Assembly: GCA_947179155.2 (NCBI GenBank)
Contig: OX359265.1
Coordinates: 58,973,540 to 59,037,539 of the forward strand
Source of the DNA: Hedera helix
Taxonomy: Eukaryota > Streptophyta > Magnoliopsida > Apiales > Araliaceae
Direction of reading: 5' to 3'
DNA: 64,000 nucleotides
The position numbers and the translations under genes are program-made. Below the pieces are notes generated by a model. The model was not told the origin of the DNA. It did not search any database and saw only the letters and a program-made list of their open reading frames with translations. This document shows positions 39,070 through 52,161 of the stretch, piece after piece (the first letter of the stretch is position 1; each line of letters starts with the position of its first letter).

Positions 39070-40020
39070 AAAGTGCAATTGCAGGTGTCAGAGACAGGAA
39101 GAGGTCTAGTAAGGGTCTCTTGTGAGACCAAGTTGCTTTTTTTCTTTTTTCTTCTTATACTCTTATGAGCTCCTGTTCTTGTTTCATTGTTTTGGGTTAT
39201 TTACTTGCTCTTACCTTTTGGTGCTGGGGCAGAAAGTTGTTCTATAATTCCATGTTTTGGCTGTTACATATGATACGGATTTTATTTGTAAGACTAATGT
39301 ATAAAATTTTACTTATCAAACAATTTTTATTTTAATCATGTTTTCCTTGAGAGAACTGTTCAGTGCACACCTTAATACATTGCTACATATGTACTCAAAT
39401 AAAGCGACAAGAAGATTTTATTGACCATGCTTACCTGATCACAAAGAATTTGAATTAGATATCTCATAAAAAATTCAGAACGCTGGGGATGTATTATTTA
39501 GTTTCCAAGGTAATTTTCTTCAGTACATATATGGCAATCTCACATCATCTCATGACGCAGATGCTTTGTTTTTGATACATGTCAACCGCTTGGACAACTA
39601 TGAGCTTTGGAATCATACATAGGGATGTAAATGGGGATTGGGAGAAATCAGGGTGGAGTTGTGGGTATTTTATATATAATTGGAGGTTCTTGATTACTCT
39701 CAGAAGATTTATTCATCTGCGAAATTTTAGAGTGGATGAGGAAACCAATTTTTATTTCAACTAAATTATAGCTGGGAGCATCTTGGAGCATATGAGCAAT
39801 GGATCTTGTGGAGCACCGCTCACCTCGAGGATTGCTCTCTTGGTTTGCTTCATAGATTTTTTTGATTCTATTATTGTAAATTTGAGTATATGTGATGAGA
39901 TATGTATAACAGAGTATAATGAGTTGCCTTTCTACTTCTGTAATATGTGTTACATTGTGTTTCATTTATAATATTTTGTTTTCTGCTTGCAGTTTTTGAG
40001 TCAAATTTTTTGAGTACTCT

Positions 40021-41493
40021 ATGGAAGTGAAAATGAGTGGCCGTTTTTCTCGCACTATTTATGTTGGGAACCTTCCCTTGGACATAAGAGAATATGAAGT
40101 TGAAGATCTATTCTACAAGGTTTGATTTGAGCATGTCTTAAACTTTTTAATTATGCTGGTTGAGCATTCTTCAAGGTTTGAAATGATTTAGATTCTATGA
40201 TGAATGAATAACATCCATTCTAGCATTTAACCTTGTAAGCAGTTATCTAGTTCTCGTGTTTTATCTAAAATGATAAAAATATCCAGTTTGGTGAAGCACC
40301 CAGCATAGAACGCAATTTCTACCCTTTAGCAATTCTTCAAGCTCAGTGTTTTTATAATTCTCCCTGCTTCATTGCTTTTTAATTTGTGCATCATCTATCC
40401 TTCAACGTTTGACAGCTACAGCATAGAAACTTGTTTTGATTTTAGAGACGATGGAATTATTGTTAGTAAAGTAAAATGAATATAGTTTATATCACTTAAT
40501 AAAGTAGAGACTGTGTCAGAGGAGAGCAAGTCTAAGTAAGATGAGCACTACTTAATTTTTACATGATAGGGTTAAAATCTCTACTCATGCTATCATATTG
40601 ATACCAAAAAAAAATTATTTGACCATTATGCAAGTTCCCTGAACAAGGTGCACACGATTGTTTTTCGATATTATTCTGTGATCATCAGCTTAGGACTAGC
40701 TCTCTATCTTAGAGGATGAACTTTAGTAACACAGCTGACATCTCAATTCAAGAGGAGTAAAAGTAGCCTCTTCCAGCAAGGTAAATGTAGAATTCTATTC
40801 CTTTAATTATGAGCAGGGCTTTTAGAATCCATTACTTGTCCTAAAATTAGGGTGTTGCCATGCAAAAAGTCTCAGCTAAATTATTCTGTTACCATCTTCT
40901 TAGGATATGCTTATCATATATTAGTGTGAGCTCAAGTTAATTTGATGTATTTTATTTGAATACAAATTGCTGGAAGAGATGTTTGCTAACCTCGAAGTCA
41001 TTTGCGATCTTGCAGTATGGACGTATATTGGATATTGAATTGAAGATTCCACCTCGTCCTCCTTGTTATTGTTTTGTAGAGGTACAGCTCTTTTCATTAT
41101 TTTTTTGGCTTTGGACTTGAGATTTTGTTTTATTAGGTTCTGTGAGATGACAACTAACATGTCTGGCAATTCCATATAAATCAATTTGTAGTTTGAGAAT
41201 TCTCGTGATGCAGAAGATGCAATCAGGGGTCGAGATGGCTATGACTTTGATGGTTGTAGATTGAGGGTAACAATAATTTTTAACTCCTTTATGCTTGCAC
41301 ACAATAGTTTCCCCTTTATTTAATTTAATCTTATATACCCCTTAATGTAGGTTGAGCTGGCACATGGTGGCAGAGGGCCGTCTTCTTCAAGTGATCGTCG
41401 TGGTGGTTATGGTGGTGGTAATGCTGGGGGTGGCGGGGTTCGTTTTGGTATTTCACGCCACTCCGAGTTTCGAGGTGCGGCTATTATTGTTAA

Positions 41494-41538
<45 letters not shown>

Positions 41539-44500
41539 CAATGTTTGAGTGCTCTATTTCTGCCATCTCTATATTGTTAAATCCAAAGTTGTTTTAGGTG
41601 TTACTTGGGTGTAAGTTAGCAAAAAAATATTTGTTTTGGTGTACTCAAGTGGTTTTATATCTATGCATTACAGTTATTGTTCGTGGGCTTCCATCTTCAG
41701 CTTCATGGCAAGATTTGAAGGTAAAGGGCATTATGTTACCCAAGTGCATTCTGAATTTCTGGTTTGCACGTGCAGCCATGGTAGTAATTTTTGTGGCAAA
41801 ATTATTTTAGGATCACATGCGAAAAGCTGGTGATGTGTGCTTTGCTGAAGTTTCTCGTGACAGCGAGGGTATGACTTGTGCAATTACAATATGTTAGTTT
41901 TGGGGTTCCATAATGGATTGTTAAAGGTTAAACCATTCTTAATATTTTGGAATAATTTTCCTATATTTCAGTAAAAATGTTCTAATTGCCAAGTGAACAA
42001 CTGTGACTTACATGTTTAATTTTGGCACTTCTGTTCTTTTGTTGAATTGTGTTCACACTATATCTGAGTTACAAATAATATGACATTTCAGAACTACTAA
42101 ATCTGGATGTTGCGATTGTTGATCAGTTGTTTGATTTATGAAGTGACATGTCCCTGTTTATCCTTTTGAGGAGGTTAGCGGAATTGGTATGTGCACATGC
42201 TGATTAGTCATCATGTATCTTTTGGACAAGGTTTTAGTTATGCAATATCTATTAAGAACCTAAGATTCTACAATTTAAGAAACCATTGTTCTGAAAACCT
42301 GGCTAGATGGCCGACTTTTAAGAACCTAAGACTCTACGATTAATGAAACCAGTGTTCTAAAAACCGGGCTAGTTTTGGCCAACTAACAACTTAATTCGCT
42401 AAAGAGCAAATAAAGCCCAGAGTTGCAACCACGACCGTTGCTGCTTTACAAGCTTTGGGCAAATGTTGGACTAGAGGGAGAAAGGCGCACCTCACGTGAT
42501 TAGCGAGAGCCAACATAACCAGAGCCACCAGACATTGCATACGTATATTGCAGAAGACTAATACAAAAAGTGGCAAAGAAAATTAATCTCAGAGTTAGTC
42601 TGGCACCATGTTTGGCATGCTGAAGTAGTAGTGGGTTGCCTTCATCACTCATATTAACCAATCAAGCAAGTGGGCTACAGAAGTAGTTGCTTTTTTGGGC
42701 CCCAATCAATGACTTTTAAGGCTTAACCATTACCCAGTTTTAACCGCCGTCACTCTTCTCCTTAACTAAAGTATTTAGGAATACAAGTTGATGCATATAT
42801 ATTTCAGTAATTATCTTCTCGTGGTAAATTCTGAAATTGGTAACGTGAAACTAAGTTGGGTTAAAAAATCAACATCTTTTTGTAGGCAGAACTGATCACG
42901 TGGGGGTGAAGACCGTTAAGTTCACGACACTGACACGATGCTATTCCATTGAGTTTGTTTGAGCTATTTTTAGTTCCTTTGGGGGATTTGGACTGAGCGC
43001 AATGCTAGTCTTATTAGATATGGCTATATTTCTTTTGTTTTGTTGCGAGAGAGGATAAATTTTCTATGCTATGACTTTTAAGACTTAACCATTACCCAGT
43101 TTTAACCACCGTCACTCTTCTCCTTAACTAAATTATTTAGGAATATAAGTTGATGCATATATATTTCAGTAATTATCTTCTTCTGGTAATTTCTGAAATT
43201 GTAACATGAAACTAAGTTAGGTTAAAATATCAACATCTTTTTGTAGGCAGAACTGATCACGTGGGGTGAAGACAGTTAAGTACACGACACTGACACGATG
43301 CCATTCCATTGGGTTTGTTTGAGCTATTTTTTGTTCCTTTGGGGGATTTGGACTGAGCGCAATGCTAAGCTTATTAGATATGGCTACATTTCTTTTGTTC
43401 TGTTGTGAGAGAGGATAATTTTTCTTTGCTTCTTAATGGGCATATGACACGGGTGCATTTAGGGGCAATTCTATGACTGATCTACATTGGAGAGCTGCTC
43501 TCCTTTAAATTGTTCTTTTTTTCCTTCTTAGGTTGAGAGGACTCCTTGTCACCATGCTTATCAAGGCGACGACTAGACGTCGAGGCGGTTGGTTAGTGAC
43601 AAGGTGAGTCCACGCCTTAGTGAAAGGCTCCAAGGCGAGCACTTTGGCTTTTAAGTTGTAACCTTGGGTCACCTAGGCAATGCCTTGGACGATTCATTTT
43701 CAAGTTGTACACCAAAGAGGGGAATTGAGGAGATGGAGAAAGAAGATATTAGAGGTTATTTTTTAAACCCATACCTGAGTTGTGGCTGATTTTTGCTTTT
43801 CTTGTGGTCAACATCATTGATGACAGTTTGAAGCCCTCTCCTCCTCTTGGTTGCTGCTCTCCCTTTCCTTGTCACCTTGTGCGGTGGCTTCAAGATGTCA
43901 AATTAAGACCCTAAGCTCATCTCTCTCTTCTCATTTTGAGTCTTGAACTGTCTACGGGCTGCTATTTTTATTTTACAGATTTATGTTTGGGCCTTGTTTA
44001 TATAAACTCAAGGCCAGCTTTAGTTTTCCAAACAGACTGCTGCTTAAAAATAGTTTTTGTATGAAAACTTATTTCTTTTAACAAGTTCCCATTGTCAAAA
44101 AAAATATACTCTCTCAAATATTTTCTATGTTAATTAGGTTATTCAAGTTAGTTTTATTTTTTGTAAAACTGATGGATTAAAAATCTCTCAAGTTTCCTTT
44201 TTTCTTTTGGAAAGAAAATTAAATATAATAAATAATGTTATTAAAATATACTCTAAATGCTTTATAAATTATTTTTATTGATTATTATTGGTAAAATTTA
44301 ATACTTCGTTCATCTCATTTCATGAGAAAAAAATTGATTATTTAACATGATTGTACGACGTTTTAAAAAAAATGACGCGCTATATTTCCTTGTGTTATGT
44401 TAAATATAAATAAAAACTATAACATAATTGGATTCAAATAAATTGAACTATAAATTTTTTACTATTAAATTGGATTCTATGTTTAATGTATTTTTGAGGT

Positions 44501-47500
44501 ACAACATATATATAGGGAAATGATCCGCAACAAACATTTGCTACAGACACTGTTCCAGCAAATGCTTTGGGGGAAAATTTAAAGTCATTCCGCCACCTTA
44601 GATAGCGGAATAGTAATTTTATTTTTTAAAATTATATCCATCTGTCATCTTAGATAACGAATGGATGAAATTAAAAAAAAAATCTTTTTTAATTACTTCG
44701 CTATTTAAGACAACAGACTCGTGGAATTAAAAAAGAATAAATATTCAATGCTACACTCTGCTAACTAAGATGGCTTATTGATGGAATAATAAAAAAAAAA
44801 TATTACATACACTACGCTAGCTAAGATGTCTTACTGATAGAATAATAAAAAAATATATATTACATGCACTTCGCTAACTAAGATGACATATTGATGGAAT
44901 AAAAAAAAAATATTAAATGCTATGGATCTGCCACATTAGTTGACAGATTGAGGGTTTGACCAACTTTAACCACTAAGATAGCGGATCCAACTTTTAAGGG
45001 AATATAAAAGAATTTTTTTTTGACCGGCTTTGACCAGTCCGCCAACTAAGATAACGGATTGGAGGGAATTTATGGTTTATTAAGGGCCACACAAACACTC
45101 TAATCGTCTACGACAAAAGCAGTGAACTCTCACCCTTAAATATATCAGATCTACTTCTTCTAATTTTCAGAAATTGGTGGTTCATCTTCTCATCAATCAC
45201 AAAATTTGAGCATTTTTGGCATCGGCAAATGAACACCCATTAGTAATTTTGGTAAGTCTTTATCAATGGCGTCAATGCTTGCTACTAATATATTTGTATC
45301 TAGTTCATTTGAATCGCGATAGTTTATATTGTACAAATGAATCCGAGTTTGTTAATGAAGGTGAAAGTAATAGATTTGAAATGGTCCCATATGTTGGTCA
45401 ATTGTTTTCTAATTTGGAAGATGCAGAAATTTTTTATAGAGCTTGTGTACACAAGAATGGATTTGAGATTATAATTGCTACAACTCATAAACATGTTAGT
45501 ACTGATAATTTGTCTTCTAGATTATATGTTTGTAAAAAAACCAGTAGACCAACGTTTTTAAAAAACATACCAGATGATGAATGTTCTATTGTTAAAATAA
45601 CAAGACAGAGATTATATAGGACGCACATTATGCAAAGTTAGAATATTTGTCGTGCATAATAAAAAAGAAGAGCACTGACGTATTTCTACTATGGAGTTGA
45701 GTCACAATTATCAATTAGTGACGCCCACCAAAATAGATTTAGTTGAAACACAGGAATATTACTCTAGTAGCAATACAATTAATTGATACTTTAAATCAGT
45801 TTGGTATCAGGCCTATTCTAAGCACAATGGGTGGTGGGATGTAAAACGTAGGCTAGTGATAAAGATTCAAGGAATGTTGTTGGGGATTTAAGGCGTGATT
45901 CAAAAGATGAAATTGATGCTCAAGTTGCAATCAATTATTTGAAAAAGCTTCAATCGGGTACTGTAAGTCAATTTATTTCCGATGTCAGAGTAGATGATAA
46001 CAACTGCATTATGTGTATTTTGTGGGTAGACGCTCGGTCAAGATTTTTGTATGAACGTTTTGGAGATGTGGTGACATTTGACACTACGTATAGGACAAAT
46101 TGGTATGATATGCCATTTGTCCCGTTCATTGGAGTTAACCACCATTACCAGTCGATTTTGTTTGGATTTGCATTGTTAAGAGATGAGACTGAAGAAATTT
46201 TTGTTTGGGGCTTACAAACGTGGCTCCAAGTAATGGAGTACAATACACTTGTAACTATCATCACTGACCAAGATAAAGTCATGAGTAATGCTATTGCGAG
46301 GGTACTCCCAAACACTCGTCATTTACTGTGTTTTTGGCATATTAGTAATAAATTTTCTGAAAAGTTGCATCATATGTATGCTAAACACCCATCATTTAAA
46401 TCGGATTTAACAACTGTGTCTACAATTCTTTGTCCATTGACGAATTTGAGAAGCGTTGGGATATTCTAATGAGGGACTATGAATTGCATAACAATGAGTG
46501 GCTTAGAACTTTGTATGATGTCAAAAGAGAAATGGATACAAGTATATACAAAAAGATATTTTGTTGCTGGAATGACAACTATTGGAATAAGCGAATGTAT
46601 GAATAATTTTTTTGATGAATATGTGAATTCTTCAACAGGCATGAAACAATTTGTCGTGAAAACTCAAAAGGCTATTGAGAAACAATTCTCGAAGAAGAGA
46701 AAAGCCGACTACGTAACCGTCCATCGGAAATAAAGTTTAATTTGCGGGTCATCTTTGGAAGTTTATGATGCGAATGTAACTAAAGAGATGTTTAGACGTT
46801 TTCAAGTTTAACTTCTCGATTCTTGGAAGTACAACATTCACAAAGTAATTGAATTTTGCGTTGTTGACGCAAATGTATATACAGTGTACAAATTAGATGC
46901 AACTGAAGATTCACAAAGATATCATGAGATCACCAACAGTTGTCAATCCAACACCATAACATGTACTTGTCAACTATTGTCACATTTCGGTGAAATTTGC
47001 AGGCACATTTTGAGATTTTTCATGTTCAAAAGTATTTCTGAAATTCTAAACTACATGATACTTTATCGGTGGGCACGAGATGCAAACAGGGGTAACGTTG
47101 AAGGAGTTGCCCCTCCTCCAATGACTATTGACTTTGAACAGAATCAAACAATGCGGTACAACCATCTAATGAGTGACTATTAAGAGTTAGCTAGTAAAGT
47201 TGCTTGCTCAATTTGAAGTTACAAGACTCTCTTCAAACTAAATGCAAGGGCCAAAGTAGTTAATGAATGCGACCGATGTAGCGGATGATGATATTGATTA
47301 TGCGATCGGCAATACAAATCTGGAGATGGGCATACATTCTGGTACTGACGATGATCAGAAGATTGAAGCGGAAGTGTACGAGTTTTTGCCCCCCTTTACT
47401 TTAGTTACAAAGGGCGCCGCAAAAACAATCACATTGGAAGAGTGCCATTGAGAAAATTCGAGGTTCTAAACCGCATCGAAAATGTGCAATTTCTGGATTT

Positions 47501-50500
47501 GAAACAAACCATGATAAGCACAATCATTATAAAACATTGGGACTACCTGATCCTAAAAAATAATAAGTGTAATATCCATCACTTCTGTTATTTATGTAAC
47601 CAGCTTTATCGATGTAATATTAATATGCAATTCATGATTGTTAAGGGAATTTTTTTCTTCTTTTTTTTCACCCACCCAATGACTACTCGAATATGGGTGA
47701 TATGTATGACATCTAAACATGATTTTTTTATTAAAAAACAAACATGTTTTTTTCCCCCCCTTCATATAAATGACATTTTTTTTTATAAATTATGGTTGTT
47801 TTTATGTGAAAAAACATGTAATAAAACTAAATTTATAGTTGTTAAGGGGAAAAAAATTTCTTTTTTTTCAACCCACCCAATGACTACCTAGATATGGATT
47901 ATATGTATGGCATCCAAACATGATTTTTTTTATTAATTTTTTTCCCATGTAAATGGCATTTTTTAATAAATTATGGTTGTTTTTATGTGAAAAAAGATGT
48001 ATTAAAATTAAATTCATGGTTGTTCAGGGAAAAAAAATTCTTTTTTTTCACCCACCCAATGACTAACTGGATATGGGTTATATATGAATGGCGTCCAAAC
48101 ATGATTTTTTTATTAAATTTTTTTCCCCATGTGAATGGCATTTTTTTTAATAAATTATGCTTGTTTTTATGTGAAAAACATGTAATAAAAGTAAATTCAT
48201 GGTTGTCAAGGGATTTTATTTTATTTTTTTTCACCCACCCAATGACTACTCGGATATTGGTATGTATGGCATCCAAACTTGATTTTTTAATTAAAAAATA
48301 ATTCATGTAAATTGGATTTTTTTTTTATAAATTATGGTTGTTTTTATGTAAAAAAACATGTTTTAAAACTAAATTCATGGTTGTTAAGGAAAAAACATAT
48401 ATTAAAACATTACAAGTGCATTATTTTATGTGATCATGTAACATTAGTTCGGAAATAGTACACTATCTTGAATATCTCTCGCTTGACATTTATGGAGTTC
48501 ATGAGAAATTTTATATCTAAAAACGTGTACATCCTGCGCCGACCATTGTTGTTGTCGTATGTAAATATCTCCCCTTACTAAGTAGTCAACGTACTCGTAG
48601 ATAAAAATTCCACAATCAAAATGATTTTCTTGCTTTGGTCGTTCTATCACGGTGTGGAATTTTGGGGCTTGTTGCCAGTCGATTACCCAGACGTAATGAG
48701 AATGGTATTAGTTGTGCCTAAAAAAAACATGTAAAATACGTCATATAAATTTAAACATCGTATCAATTTAAATGCATACTAGATAATTTTTTTTTTAAAT
48801 TTATCGCTACGTCGATGTAATCTTTATACGTCTTAGTCAACTTGATGTAAGGAGTGTCGTCATACCACGGATCAAGAAGATTAATCTTCCATTGTTGCAT
48901 CGCAAAAACTAACAAAAGAAAATGATGATCGTGTGGAGAACACAAAGGCATGAAAATATAATCACACCCATGCAATGGGGGCCTAACTAGTGTTTTTACG
49001 TATTTGCTACAGAATTTATGCGCGCGCATTTGGTTGTTGATTGATGGGCAAATATTTAAACCCAAATGCGTGAAGAAGGAAGGTATAAAACCAAATCGGT
49101 TCCACCTTCTAATCCCTGTTACTCGATATCTTTTCTCCCTATCCCGCAGAAGTATCATATACGCATCCATTACATGTTCGTACAACCAGTTACCTGGGCA
49201 TAAACTTCTTAAATCTTCATGATGCAATGTGTACAATGTTTGAGGGTGAACTATAGGGAACAGGTCAGGATTCACTGTAGGTGTGTTGAATATATTTTCG
49301 TTTATCCATTGAATTTTGTATTCCGGCAGCAACTTTGTTGGAGAGCCCTTATGTGGATATGAAGCCTTGAGAGCAACTACGTCAGATAGTATAGCAACTT
49401 CTTACTTCGACTCGATGAAAGTCGATACATCCTCCTACGTAGGTTGCGGTGCACTAGATTGGATTCTAGGGATGTATACATTGGGCGATATAGTAGCTTG
49501 GGGGCTAGGGATAGACACATCAAGCGGTGCAGTAGTTTGCGGTGCATTAGTTTCGGAACCTACCTGATACTCCTTATAGCCCCTGACATCACTATCATAT
49601 ATAGCATATTGTTGGTCCTAGCCCTCTTTCATGAGCACATATTGAGAAGACATGTTGAACTTGAAACATTTGTCAAGAAGGATTTGACACTCTCAATCTG
49701 TAATTTAAAAAAAATACATTAGTAAGTCGATAGTTAATTTAAAATATATAAATAATTTAGATGAATGAAACATGCTTACCATATTTACAAGATGATACTG
49801 ATTGTAGACGGAGCGAGGCTCATATGAAGTGTCAGCATCTCCCTCGGGTCGAGGCCTATGAATACATTTACTCGTAATTCTGTTGTACCACTTCATATAT
49901 GTCTCAATGGGTATTGTCTCTAAAGCCTCAAGAATTTACCCTTGAAAATGGTCTATATATAGGTGCCAGTGAGCGATATAAGGTCGCCTCAATAATATAG
50001 TATCATCAAGATCAAACTTATGTTGTATGACTTTTCTCAACTCGGGGTGATCTTCAGTTGGAGAGGGTATGCCTTGTAAATATCCATATTGTCTCATAAC
50101 CCTGTTCGACATTTGATATTCCACAATATCAAAATGAATTAATGGGATACGCGCTGATCCCGCTAATCTCCCATGAAAATTATAATTGGTCATAATTTCA
50201 TCCCATCTCTCGTAAGGATACCACACTACATCCCACGTAGGTTGCCTATCGAGTTCCCCCGGTAAAACTGTAGATGATGATGGGAATTAAGTCTTTTATT
50301 GGGAGACGGGTGAGCAAAAGAATATACCTAGGCCCTTGCCCTAGGTAACTAAAAATCAGAATCCTATATTGGGTTTGGCCTTCCAATTACTAGTTGCTCG
50401 TATGCTCAAATTTGTAGTAATGACACAACCATTTATGTATTTATTAGATCTCTTACTAGCTGTATACAATCTCCTGTAAAAGTATCCTAACACGACCGCT

Positions 50501-52091
50501 CCACATATGTTGCACAATCTTTTATAGTAGCTATAAAATACATATACTTAGGGTGTACAATATTCTTTGATCTTGTTGGAAATAATATAGCTCCACACAA
50601 CTAAAGGATGTATGCCTTTGTGTGTCGCCCAACCTCCTCTTTAGTTGCATTTGTAGGACATCTACCAAAAAATTTCTACAGCCAAACTGAGGAAATACCA
50701 GTTTTTTTATTAACTGTTTCATATTCCGCGAGAGCGGCAGACCCAAAACATTCCTTAAACTATGATAAAAGACTATAAAAAAGGGGAGTAGTTAACGGTT
50801 CTCCCAATACAGGCAACTGAAGTATGAAATGAAAATCCTCTAATGTAATAGTAATTTTGTCCCAGTTTAAAAGAAATGTGTTCGTCTGGTCGTCATTTTT
50901 CAACTAAGGCAAACACGAGACTTCGATCAGTTAGTGTAATAATAGTCGGATGGGTAAAAACATCAAATTCACATTTACCAAGTAACCTTTTTTGTGCATC
51001 AGTCAACTCCCACTGATCATATATTTGAGATGTTGATTGAGTTGTGTTTATTTTACCCCTATCATTACCTTGCCATATATCTTTCAACACATGATTTTTT
51101 TCCCCCAAAAAATACAATATTATCCAATGGCCCAGGATTCCAATTATCCATATTTGACCTATAAGATAAATTAAATATTTTAGAAAAAATTTCCCAATCA
51201 ACAACTTATTACCATTAGACTATATAGTATCCAGTAATTTAATATTTTTGTAAATCAAATTTGTATAGCTTTTTCAAACATTTAATTCATAAAGAAAATC
51301 TCAATCAACAACACCATAGTACGAAATCGTACTATTCAATTAAATAATTTTTGTACCAATTTCGTATATTTTTTTCAAATATATATTTCATTAACTTCGT
51401 TTATAATATATACTACTTGTGCATTTTTTATTTTTTGGGTATCAAATTTGTATATTTTTTTCACATATAATTCATAAAAAAATTCAACAAAAAATCATTA
51501 TAAAGCCAAATATTTGGTCAAAATAATAATTACTTACTAGTGTGCAAATCTTTTTATTTGTGACATTAAAAATTATGAAACTAGATAATGTGCAAATATT
51601 TCTCTTTCATGCATAAAATTTGTATCTTTTTCTCACATATATTTCATAAAAAAATTCAACAAAGCAATTATTTTAATACAATAATATTCGGTCAAAATAA
51701 AAATTACTTACCAGTATAGAAATATTCTTCCTTCTGAAATAAAAAATGCTGAAATCGAATAGTGTGCAAATATATCTCCTTCCTTCCTTCCTTCTAAGCT
51801 GCGGCGGCAAACAAAAGAATTGTTCCGCAAATGCAAAAGAATTTATTTTTATCAATTCGCTACCAAAGGTAACGGCTCTTTATCCTTCTTCTTATCTTGA
51901 CACAAAATCTACTTCCTCCAATCCTCTGCTATCTTAGTTATCTTAGGTGGCATAAAAGCTAGATCCGCTATCTTAGTGGTCAAAGTTAGTCAAACTCTCA
52001 AACCGTCAACTAATGTGGCGGATCCATAGCATTTAATATATTTATATATTTTTATTCCATCAGTTCGCTATCTTAGTTAGCGAAGTGCATG

Positions 52092-52161
<70 letters not shown>

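Noticed and set aside
47987..48306. Overlapping open frames on both strands with Phe/Lys-rich products
   Set aside because: They arise from the 185-bp tandem units (T-runs and the CACCCACCC word) and are not gene-like.
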